Positions 1 to 6,855 of a stretch of DNA of 15,187 nt are shown here, one piece after another. The position numbers and the translations under genes are program-made. The notes beneath the pieces are model-generated. The model made no database searches and was not told where the DNA came from. It worked only from the letters and a program-made list of their open reading frames with translations. How positions within the stretch are numbered: the first letter of the stretch is position 1; every line of letters starts with the position of its first letter. The DNA lies in NCBI GenBank assembly GCA_002400365.1, contig DHFK01000146.1, positions 13,209-28,395 on the forward strand. Reading direction: 5' to 3'. The stretch is from Anaerolineales bacterium UBA4826. Its GTDB lineage: Bacteria > Chloroflexota > Anaerolineae > UBA4142.

Positions 1-84
1 AAGAAATCCAAGTTGGTCGCGCGGTTTCCAGCGAAGATTTGACAAGAAAGAGGAATAAGGTCCAATGAGAAAGGTAGGAAGCCA

Positions 85-693
85 ATGGAAGTCGCTCTGA
101 CTTTACCCAGGATTCCCCCGCTAGTTCTGCACTTGGGACCCGCCTTGCAGAAGTTGAGCGACCGCGAGTTCTTTGAGTTTTGCCAACTGAATAGAGATTT
201 GCGCCTGGAACGCACCAGCGAAGGAGACTTGATCATCATGCCACCGACCGGAGGAGAGACCGGCAAACTGAATTTCGCTCTAACGGCACTGTTTGGCGCG
301 TGGGTAGAAAAGGATGGCGCGGGGATCGGCTTTGATTCGTCAACGGGATTCACACTGCCCAATGGCGCGAAACGCTCGCCAGACCTTGCCTGGGTCAAAC
401 GTTCTCGGTGGGAGGCGTTGACGCAGAAAGAGCGCAAGGAGTTTCCGCCTCTGTGCCCAGAATTCGTGGTGGAGATCCGTTCCGAGTCGGATGCGCTGGA
501 TACCCTCCAAGCCAAAATGGAAGAGTACATTGCCAACGGCGCATTGCTCGGCTGGTTAATTGATTCCCTTGAGAAACGAGTCTACGTCTACCATTCCTCG
601 GGGCCGGCGCGTTGCCTGGACGATCCAAAGACGCTTTCAGGCGATCCGGTCCTGCCGGGATTTACCGTGGATATGCAGCGGCTCTGGTCGTAA
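85..693 (+). CDS. Uma2 family (DUF820) PD-(D/E)XK nuclease-fold protein
   Basis: A 202-aa soluble protein of the Uma2/DUF820 family, which has a restriction-endonuclease-like fold; the cellular role of the family is not established. Visible family hallmarks are the SPD motif with D100, the VVEIRS strand with E130, and the LQAKMEEYIANGALLGWLID block, in which K144, Y148, G152 and W157 are the usual conserved positions. D100, E130 and K144 would form the metal-binding/catalytic set, so the protein looks intact. The start at 85 is preceded by AGGAAG at a sensible distance; an ATG at 65 is in another frame and stops quickly. The stop lies 11 bases before alaS, so co-transcription is likely, but Uma2 genes are scattered and multicopy in Chloroflexota and Cyanobacteria, and the neighbourhood says little about function. 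Family assignment is strong; enzymatic activity is inferred. Confidence 0.88.
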   Translation: MEVALTLPRIPPLVLHLGPALQKLSDREFFEFCQLNRDLRLERTSEGDLIIMPPTGGETGKLNFALTALFGAWVEKDGAGIGFDSSTGFTLPNGAKRSPDLAWVKRSRWEALTQKERKEFPPLCPEFVVEIRSESDALDTLQAKMEEYIANGALLGWLIDSLEKRVYVYHSSGPARCLDDPKTLSGDPVLPGFTVDMQRLWS

Positions 694-704
694 ATAGGAT
701 TCCC

Positions 705-3443
705 ATGTCTCTCTCTTCTACCGAAATTCGCAAGATATTCTTGGACTATTTCAGGCGTCGCAAACACGCGATCGTCCCGAGTTCGTCGCTGATTCCCGCG
801 GGCGACCCAACGCTCCTCTTTACGAACGCGGGCATGGTGCAGTTCAAAGACGTTTTTCTCGGCCGCGAGAAACGCGACTATTCCCGCGCGACGACGTCGC
901 AGAAATGTATGCGCGTTTCCGGCAAGCATAACGACCTGGAAAATGTTGGACCCTCGCCGCGGCATCACACCTTCTTTGAGATGCTCGGCAACTTTTCCTT
1001 CGGCGACTATTTCAAAAAGGACGCAATTCAATACGCGTGGGATTTGCTCGTCAATCACTACGAACTCGATCCCGCGCGGCTGTGGTTCACCGTGTTCGAA
1101 GGCGACGATGAGGTGCCGGCGGACGAAGAAGCGGCGGAACTGTGGGTGAAAGCCGGCGCGGCGCCGGACCGCGTCCGGCGCTTTGGGCGCAAGGACAATT
1201 TCTGGAGCATGGGCGAGACGGGACCTTGTGGCCCCTGCTCCGAGATTCATTACTATCGCGGCGCGCGTCCCAAAGATCCAAAATACAATCGTCTCGAGTA
1301 CGTGAACGGCGAGGGCGGAGAGACGATCGAGATTTGGAATCTCGTCTTTATGCAATTCAATCGTTTTCAAGATGGCGATACATTCAAACTCATGCCGCTG
1401 CCCAAACCATCGGTAGATACCGGCGCGGGGCTGGAACGCGTCGCGGCGGTTTTGCAGCGCAAGACCTCGAACTATGAGACCGACCTGTTCAAGCCGATCA
1501 TCGAGCGCACGCGCAAGTTGCTGGGGCACGACAAGGCGACGCTGGAGCAGCGAATCGCGTCGTATCGCGTCATCGCCGATCACTCGCGCGCGGTCGCGTT
1601 TCTCACCGCCGATGGCGTGATCCCCGGCAACGAAGGACGCAACTATGTGCTGCGCCTGATTCTGCGTCGCGCCGCGCGGCATGGGCAACTGCTCGGCTTT
1701 GACGAGCCGTTCCTGACCCAAGTGCTGCCGACGGTCGTCGAAGTGATGGGCGACGCGTATCCCGAATTGGTCAAGCGCCGCGACGCGATTTTGAAAACGA
1801 CATTGCAAGAGGAACAGCGTTTCCAGGCGACGCTTCGCACTGGTTCTGTGCTGCTCGACGATTTGATCGCAGATCTCGAGGCGAAAGGCAAGCCGACGAT
1901 CTCGGGCGCGGACGCGTTCAGACTGCACGACACGTACGGCTTTGCCCTCGAACTGACGCGCGACTATGCGCGCGAGCACGGTTTGACCGTTGACGAAGCC
2001 GGTTTTCGCAAGGCGATGGAAGAACAAGCCGAGCGTTCGCGCGCGGCGTCGGTGACAAGTGTGACGGAGGCAGCCGGCGAGCAAGTCTATCGCGCTGCAA
2101 AAGAGCAACTGCTTCCGTCGGGCGTCGCGCACGATCCGTACGCCAGCACGGAGATCGAAACCCCGGTGGCGGGCATTTTGCGCGACGGCGCGCGCGTCGC
2201 CGTCGCGAACGTCGGCGACGCCGTCGAGATAATTCTGCCGGCGACTTGCTTCTACGTCGAATCGGGCGGACAGGTGAGCGATACCGGGCGGATCGTCCAG
2301 TACGCCGGCGCGGCGGACGGCGCGGAACTCGAAGACGCGAACGTCGTATGGGCGGTCGCCGTGACCGACGTGCGCCAACCGGTTCCGGGCTTGATCGTTC
2401 ACATCGGCAAGGTTGTGAAAGGCGCGCCGCGCGTGGACGATACAGCGATCGCCGAAGTGGATCGCTTGCGCCGATGGGACATTATGCGGAATCACACCGC
2501 GACCCATTTGCTGCATCGCGAACTGCGCTACGTCCTCGGCGAGCACGTGCAGCAGGGTGGCAGTCTCGTCGCGCCCGAGCGCTGCCGGTTTGATTTTTCG
2601 TCCACCGGCATGGTGACGCAGGACGAACTCGACGTTATCGAGCAGGCGGTGAATGACGCGATCCTCGCGGATTTCCCGGTCGCGCCGTACGAGATGGCGT
2701 ACAGGGAAGCAGTCGCCGGCGGCGCGATGGCGCTGTTCACCGAAAAGTACGGCGCGCGCGTGCGCGTGGTCAAAGTGGGGGATCCGGCGCGACCTTTCAG
2801 CCAGGAGTTGTGCGGCGGCACGCACGTCGAACGCACGAGCCAGATCGGATTGTTTCACATCGTGTCCGAATCGTCTGTTGGCGCGGGCTTGCGGCGCATC
2901 GAAGCGGTGACGGGGCGCGGCGTGGGGCGACTGCTGCAAGAAGGTTTGGGACGCCTGGAACGGACGGCTGCCTATTTGCGCGTGACGCCGGAACAAGTGG
3001 ATCGCAAGGTCCTCGAATTGCTGAGCGAACGCGATGCGCAGCAGAAAGAAATCGAGCGGCTGCGCCGGGAAATCGCCCAGCACGATGTTGAGAAACTGTT
3101 GCAGCGCGTGCAATCGGTTGAGGGAGTTGCCGTATTGGCGGCGCAGGTTCAAGCCGCGAACGTGGACGTGCTGCGCGAGATGGGCGACTGGCTCAAGGAC
3201 CGACTGGGCACCGGCGTCGTCGTGCTGGGCGCGGCGATTGATGGCAAGCCGAGTCTGATCGTGATGGTCACACCCGACCTGGTTGCCAAAGATTACGACG
3301 CGACGCAGATCATTCGATCCATCGCGCGCATCGTCGGCGGCGGTGGCGGCGGTCGCCCGACGATGGCGCAAGCCGGCGGCAAGGATGTGAGCCGGTTGGC
3401 GGAAGCCATCGCGCAAGCGCCAGGCATGGTGAAGAAAGGATAG
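705..3443 (+). CDS. alaS: alanyl-tRNA synthetase
   Basis: Charges tRNA-Ala in the cytoplasm and hydrolyses mischarged Ser/Gly-tRNA-Ala. It has 912 aa, slightly longer than the E. coli enzyme (about 876). The class II catalytic domain begins at the N-terminus (RRRKHAIVPSSSLIPAGDP), with RHHTFFEMLGNFSFGDYFK at 86-104, TGPCGPCSEI at 172-181 and VDTGAGLER at 237-245. The editing domain carries the zinc ligands H597 and H601 (HTATH) and C703 and H707 (CGGTH). A coiled stretch follows, and then the C-Ala domain with its glycine run at 878-883 and RPTMAQAGG. The start at 705 gives the canonical MSLSSTEIRKIFLDYF. The frame stays open back to 612, but that extension lies inside the Uma2 gene and has no family similarity. 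The AGGA before 705 is weak, so translation may be coupled to the upstream gene. All catalytic and editing motifs are present. Confidence 0.98.
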   Translation: MSLSSTEIRKIFLDYFRRRKHAIVPSSSLIPAGDPTLLFTNAGMVQFKDVFLGREKRDYSRATTSQKCMRVSGKHNDLENVGPSPRHHTFFEMLGNFSFGDYFKKDAIQYAWDLLVNHYELDPARLWFTVFEGDDEVPADEEAAELWVKAGAAPDRVRRFGRKDNFWSMGETGPCGPCSEIHYYRGARPKDPKYNRLEYVNGEGGETIEIWNLVFMQFNRFQDGDTFKLMPLPKPSVDTGAGLERVAAVLQRKTSNYETDLFKPIIERTRKLLGHDKATLEQRIASYRVIADHSRAVAFLTADGVIPGNEGRNYVLRLILRRAARHGQLLGFDEPFLTQVLPTVVEVMGDAYPELVKRRDAILKTTLQEEQRFQATLRTGSVLLDDLIADLEAKGKPTISGADAFRLHDTYGFALELTRDYAREHGLTVDEAGFRKAMEEQAERSRAASVTSVTEAAGEQVYRAAKEQLLPSGVAHDPYASTEIETPVAGILRDGARVAVANVGDAVEIILPATCFYVESGGQVSDTGRIVQYAGAADGAELEDANVVWAVAVTDVRQPVPGLIVHIGKVVKGAPRVDDTAIAEVDRLRRWDIMRNHTATHLLHRELRYVLGEHVQQGGSLVAPERCRFDFSSTGMVTQDELDVIEQAVNDAILADFPVAPYEMAYREAVAGGAMALFTEKYGARVRVVKVGDPARPFSQELCGGTHVERTSQIGLFHIVSESSVGAGLRRIEAVTGRGVGRLLQEGLGRLERTAAYLRVTPEQVDRKVLELLSERDAQQKEIERLRREIAQHDVEKLLQRVQSVEGVAVLAAQVQAANVDVLREMGDWLKDRLGTGVVVLGAAIDGKPSLIVMVTPDLVAKDYDATQIIRSIARIVGGGGGGRPTMAQAGGKDVSRLAEAIAQAPGMVKKG

Positions 3444-3449
3444 GGAGTA

Positions 3450-3674
3450 ATGAGTACGCGTTCACTCGCTCAGATTCTGACTTTGGTTCAGTTCGTGACT
3501 GCTGGTGGACGTCGTCTGGCGGTCATTGACGCAGATGGCTGGGAGGAACTGATGGCGTGGTTGGAAGATTCCGAAGACAAACGCGCGATCCAGCAGTCGC
3601 TAGCGCGACTGCGCGCCGTCCCCGAAGCATCTGGTGCGATCCCGTTAGAGAAAGCGCTCGATGAGTTATATTGA
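3450..3674 (+). CDS. small antitoxin-like (Phd/YefM-type?) protein
   Basis: A 74-aa protein, starting 6 bases after the alaS stop behind AGGGAG (spacing only 2 bases, unusually short). It begins MSTRSLAQIL, has a short beta-rich part (FVTAGGRRLAVIDADGWEELMAWLED) and then an acidic/basic amphipathic helix ending in EKALDELY. This layout, with a strand-turn-strand reading like 'rrLAVIDxxxWEEL' followed by a charged helix, resembles the short Phd/YefM-like antitoxins that are common in Chloroflexota and Cyanobacteria. No RelE/ParE or PIN toxin follows; the next gene starts within a few bases. If it is an antitoxin it is orphaned. It could equally be an unrelated small hypothetical protein. The coding call is good; the family call is a pattern-based guess. 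Confidence 0.62.
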   Translation: MSTRSLAQILTLVQFVTAGGRRLAVIDADGWEELMAWLEDSEDKRAIQQSLARLRAVPEASGAIPLEKALDELY

Positions 3675-3682
3675 ATTTCTCG

Positions 3683-5191
3683 ATGCAGCAAATTATCCAA
3701 CTGAACCCTGACGACGATATTGCGACGATTCGCGCGCGGGTCGAGATGGCAGAGTTCAGCCACGTCGTCCTCGTCGTGCCGCGCGACTGTGTGGTGTTAG
3801 AGCGCGAGCGCGGGCTGGAACTCGTCCGGCGCGCGGCGGACGACCTGGGCGCGCAGGTCGCGCTGGTGGCGCACGATAGTTTCGCGCGGCGCCGCGCGGA
3901 AGAATTCGGTTTTCCAGTTTTCAATTCGATCGCGCAGGCGCAGCGCGCGCGCTGGCGGATGCAGTCATGGGCGCGCGCGCACGCGCCGCGCGTGACCCAC
4001 GCGCCGGACTCTGCGCCCGAAACCGCGCGTCCCTTCGCGGGGCTGTCCCGCGATCTCACAGAATGGCGCGGCGCGCTCCTCGCGATGGCAGGCGCGGCGC
4101 TACTTTTCTGCCTCGCCGCGTTCTTCCTCACGCCGACGGCGCAGGTTCGTATCGTGCCCTCCTCCGTCGCCCTGGCGTTGAATACCGACGTCGGCATAGA
4201 TTCTTCGGCCCCGCAGGTCAATCCAGAAACGCGGGTCATCCCCGCGCGCCGGTTGCTGCGCGAGATCAGCGGTACCCTGCAACTCAGGACGACGACGACC
4301 AAGACGATTCCAGACGCGCGCGCGACCGGCACGGTGATCTTTACCAACTTGCGCGTGGATGAAACGGAAATTCCCCAGGGCACCATCGTCAAAACCAGCG
4401 CGGGCGTGCCGATTCGTTTCACCACCCTGACGACCGTGACGCTCCCGGCGGGGTTGAACAGCCGGGTCGAAGCGCCGGTGCAGGCGGTTGATCCGGGGCC
4501 CAGCGGCAATGTCAAAGAACTGGCGATCAACGCCATCGAGGGGTCGCAGAGTCTCCAGGCGCGCGTCATCAACACCCAGCCGATGGTCAGCGGCAACGTC
4601 CGACCAGTGAGGGTCGTTACGGCAGACGACAAGAGAAAACTCGAAGACCAATTGCTGCAGCAGTTGAGGCAGCAAGCGCCGGCTGAATTGCGCGCAAGCC
4701 TCAAGCCCGATGAATTCCTTCCGCCCGACTCGATCCAAGTCGAGGTCAACGACAAGTTATTCGATCGCGCCGTGGACGAACCGGCGGATGTGCTCAGTTT
4801 GAAAATGACGGCGGAAGCGTTCGGACTAGCCGTGGCTCAAACCGACCTGGAATCGGCTATGCGCTGGGTGCTGCAAAAGCAAATGCAGCCGGGTTATCAG
4901 TTGCTGCCGAACGGCGTCAAGGTCGAGGTGCTGGCGGGCGGCAAGTATCAGGGCATTCAGTTGCGTCAGCCGATCCGCGCGCTCGGTTACACGACGCCGT
5001 TGATTGACGCGTCCAAAGTTGCGTCCGCGCTGCAAGGAAAATCGGTGGACGAAGCGAAAGCGTTCTTGCGCGAACGGCTCAACCTCGCGCAGCCGCCCGA
5101 CATTCGCGTCGCGCCGCCGGGATGGTTTCGGATGCCCTGGTTTGCTTTTCGCATCGCCGTCTTTGTCGAGCAGCCGACGGTGGGCAAGTAG
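3683..5191 (+). CDS. membrane-anchored baseplate J/gp47-like protein
   Basis: 502 aa from the ATG at 3683. An in-frame TTG at 3671 would add four residues (MNFS). Neither start has a clear ribosome-binding site, and the gene practically abuts the preceding stop, which suggests coupling. Layout: a cytoplasmic N-terminal domain (about 1-125) opening with IIQLNPDDDIATIRARVEMAE; one hydrophobic segment at about 130-152 (ALLAMAGAALLFCLAAFFL); then a beta-rich extracytoplasmic part with ATGTVIFTNLRVDETEIPQG, VPIRFTTLTTVTLPAG and VDPGPSGNVKELAINAIEG. The latter are the strand/turn pattern of the baseplate J/gp47 domain (invasin-like repeats). Proteins of this build are, from memory of the family, commonly annotated 'baseplate J/gp47 family protein' in Chloroflexota and sit beside ruvX. 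There is no tail, sheath or spike gene nearby, so a phage or injection-system role is not supported. A cell-envelope role is more likely but unproven. Confidence 0.7.
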   Translation: MQQIIQLNPDDDIATIRARVEMAEFSHVVLVVPRDCVVLERERGLELVRRAADDLGAQVALVAHDSFARRRAEEFGFPVFNSIAQAQRARWRMQSWARAHAPRVTHAPDSAPETARPFAGLSRDLTEWRGALLAMAGAALLFCLAAFFLTPTAQVRIVPSSVALALNTDVGIDSSAPQVNPETRVIPARRLLREISGTLQLRTTTTKTIPDARATGTVIFTNLRVDETEIPQGTIVKTSAGVPIRFTTLTTVTLPAGLNSRVEAPVQAVDPGPSGNVKELAINAIEGSQSLQARVINTQPMVSGNVRPVRVVTADDKRKLEDQLLQQLRQQAPAELRASLKPDEFLPPDSIQVEVNDKLFDRAVDEPADVLSLKMTAEAFGLAVAQTDLESAMRWVLQKQMQPGYQLLPNGVKVEVLAGGKYQGIQLRQPIRALGYTTPLIDASKVASALQGKSVDEAKAFLRERLNLAQPPDIRVAPPGWFRMPWFAFRIAVFVEQPTVGK

Positions 5192-5196
5192 AGCGC

Positions 5197-5652
5197 ATGA
5201 AGTACATTGGCTTGGACGTGGGCGATCGTCGGGTCGGCGTCGCGTTTGGCGATTCAGAAGTGCGGGTCGCCACACCTGTCGAGGTCATTCCGCGCGGCTC
5301 GCTCGCGCAGGACGCGCGCGTGCTCGCCGAGTTGGTCCGCCAGTACGACACGACGCAGTTGGTCGTCGGCTTGCCGCGCAACATGGATGGCACGCCAGGT
5401 CCCCAAGCCGATTCTGTGATCGCCTACGCGGAACGTCTCGCGCGGATGGTCAATCTCCCGCTCGTATTCTGGGACGAACGCCTGACGACGGTCGAGGCGA
5501 CGAAACGCACCCAAGAGGCGGGAGTATCCGCGCAGACCCTTCGACTTGGCTCGGCGCGGAGTCTGCGCCGGGGGAAAAAAGCGCGGCGCGGGCTGGATGC
5601 AATTGCCGCCGCGGTGATCCTACAGGATTTTCTGGATAGCGCGAATGGGTAA
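5197..5652 (+). CDS. ruvX: RuvX/YqgF family Holliday junction resolvase
   Basis: 151 aa, the normal size for YqgF/RuvX, an RNase H-fold nuclease implicated in Holliday-junction resolution and in pre-16S rRNA 5' processing in other bacteria. Visible motifs: the first catalytic aspartate D7 in IGLDVGDRRVGVAFGD, VVGLPRNMDGTPGPQA (57-71), WDERLTTVEA (92-101, with D93/E94), and LDAIAAAVILQDFL, with D134 as the C-terminal acidic residue. The start at 5197 gives the canonical MKYIGLDVGDRRVG. An upstream TTG/GTG extension lies in the baseplate-like gene and is not family-like. It starts 5 bases after the previous stop, and its end overlaps the mltG start in ATGGGTAA. The segment 110-125 (VSAQTLRLGSARSLRR) is a little longer or different from the usual R/K loop, but no catalytic residue is missing. 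Confidence 0.95.
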   Translation: MKYIGLDVGDRRVGVAFGDSEVRVATPVEVIPRGSLAQDARVLAELVRQYDTTQLVVGLPRNMDGTPGPQADSVIAYAERLARMVNLPLVFWDERLTTVEATKRTQEAGVSAQTLRLGSARSLRRGKKARRGLDAIAAAVILQDFLDSANG

Positions 5653-6775
5653 AGAGCAGTTTGTTTTCACGCTATGTGTCGGCGCGCTCGCGCTGGGGCT
5701 GTTCGGCTGCAGCGATTCCAACGACGGCGGCTTGCTCGTCACCAGCACGCCGATTCCAACGCCCGCGGCGGTCGAAGACATGCCGATCTATTTGTATCTC
5801 CAACAGCACCAGGACGAATTGGGCGCGGCAGCCAGCGACGACCCCACGCCGGTGCCCTTCTCGATCGCGCCGGGCGAATTGCCAACGGAGGTCGCCGTGC
5901 GCCTGGAAAAGCAAGGGCTGGTCAAGAGCGCCGAGGTCTTTATCAACCTGGTCAAGTACAAGCATGTCGGCACCAAGATTCAAGCCGGCGATTATGTGCT
6001 GCGCAAAACGATGACGCTGGACGAGATCGTCGAAGCGCTGCAGCATGGACTTGCCAAAATGATCGCGGTGACGATTCTGCCGGGCTGGCGCGCGGAGGAG
6101 ATCGCCGACTATTTGGCGACGTTGGGTTTGAAGAACTATGGCAAGGACCAGTTTCTAAAGTTGGTGCGGGAAGGCAAATTCGATTACGCGTTTCTAAAAG
6201 ACCGCGCCAAAGGCGCGCCGTCGAGCATCGAAGGTTTTCTCTTTCCAGAAACCTACAAGGTGCCTTTTGATATTTCGACGGACGCGTTGATTACGCTGAT
6301 GCTCGACACATTCAATCAGCGCGTCACCGACAAACTACGCCAGGAAGCGACCGCCGCGAAGATGACGCTGTACGAAGCGGTGACGCTTGCCGCCATCGTC
6401 GAGCGCGAGGCAGTCGTCGCGAGCGAGCGCCCGATGGTTGCGAGTGTGTTCTTGAATCGCGTCAAGAAAAAGATGTATTTGCAAGCCGATTCGACGGCGC
6501 AGTATGCGCTGGGCTATCAAGCCGCGACGAAGCAATGGTGGAAATCGCCGGTGACGATCGAAGAATTGACCAGCGCCGATTCGCCGTACAATACGTACCG
6601 GCGCGCGGGCTTGCCGCCCGGTCCCATCTGCAATCCGAGTCTCGCGTCCATTACCGCGGCGATCGAGCCGGCGCAAAGCGATTATTTGTACTTTTATTCG
6701 AAAGGCGACGGCACGCACGTATTCTCCAAGACGTACGACGAGCATTTGCAGAACCAGCAGAAGTACGCTAGGTGA
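5645..6775 (+). CDS. mltG: endolytic murein transglycosylase, lipoprotein form
   Basis: 376-aa MltG (YceG-like), which cuts nascent peptidoglycan strands and is thought to help terminate glycan elongation. The N-terminus is hydrophobic and runs into LFGC, a lipobox with C22, followed by a linker rich in Ser, Asp and Thr-Pro. The protein is therefore predicted to be lipid-anchored on the outer face rather than held by the usual single transmembrane helix. A LysM-like region (about 73-135, VAVRLEKQGLVKSAEVF...GDYVLRKTMTLDEIVEAL) precedes the catalytic domain: SSIEGFLFPETY (193-204), AAIVEREA with the catalytic glutamate E253, ERPMVASVFLNR, LQADSTAQYALG, YNTYRRAGLPPGPICNPS and YLYFYSKGDGTHVFS. 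The start overlaps the ruvX stop, indicating coupled translation. The stop codon lies in the first unit of the heptad tract that follows. Confidence 0.95.
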   Translation: MGKEQFVFTLCVGALALGLFGCSDSNDGGLLVTSTPIPTPAAVEDMPIYLYLQQHQDELGAAASDDPTPVPFSIAPGELPTEVAVRLEKQGLVKSAEVFINLVKYKHVGTKIQAGDYVLRKTMTLDEIVEALQHGLAKMIAVTILPGWRAEEIADYLATLGLKNYGKDQFLKLVREGKFDYAFLKDRAKGAPSSIEGFLFPETYKVPFDISTDALITLMLDTFNQRVTDKLRQEATAAKMTLYEAVTLAAIVEREAVVASERPMVASVFLNRVKKKMYLQADSTAQYALGYQAATKQWWKSPVTIEELTSADSPYNTYRRAGLPPGPICNPSLASITAAIEPAQSDYLYFYSKGDGTHVFSKTYDEHLQNQQKYAR

Positions 6776-6855
6776 AGCGTGAAGCGTAAAACGTGATGCG
6801 TGAAACAAGAATCGAAAATCGAAAATCCGAAAGCAGAAATCGAAAATCCAAACTC
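6772..6855 (+). repeat. degenerate heptanucleotide repeat tract (12 units)
   Basis: Twelve consecutive 7-mers can be laid end to end, all ending in C with an A-rich middle: GTGAAGC twice, GTAAAAC, GTGATGC, GTGAAAC, AAGAATC, GAAAATC twice, CGAAAGC, AGAAATC, GAAAATC, CAAACTC. The first five and last seven form two sub-families (GTGAAGC-like and GAAAATC-like). The tract contains the mltG stop (unit 1) and the presumed start codon of the downstream glycosyltransferase (unit 4). Because 7 is not a multiple of 3, the reading frame rotates through the units. Its base composition is far more A-rich than its neighbours. Similar heptad tracts are, to my recollection, common between genes in Anaerolineae and cyanobacterial genomes. 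Confidence 0.85.

Noticed and set aside
39..67. TTGACA at 39-44 as a promoter -35 for the Uma2 gene.
   Set aside because: No acceptable -10 lies 16-18 bases downstream (the region reads CCAATGAG), so the hexamer alone is not enough.
612..704. An N-terminal extension of alaS by 31 codons.
   Set aside because: It lies wholly inside the Uma2 coding sequence and precedes the canonical MSLSSTEIRK start.
588..3416. A 942-codon open frame on the minus strand opposite alaS.
   Set aside because: It mirrors alaS almost exactly, has an Arg/His/Ala-rich composition with no recognisable domain, and is the usual antisense shadow of a GC-rich gene; alaS motifs on the plus strand are decisive.
3683..5191. 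A phage remnant or contractile injection system around the baseplate-J-like gene.
   Set aside because: All neighbours are housekeeping genes and no tail, sheath, spike, integrase or attachment site is visible.
6772..6855. A CRISPR array.
   Set aside because: The period is 7 bases, the units are degenerate and there are no spacers; it is a short tandem repeat tract.
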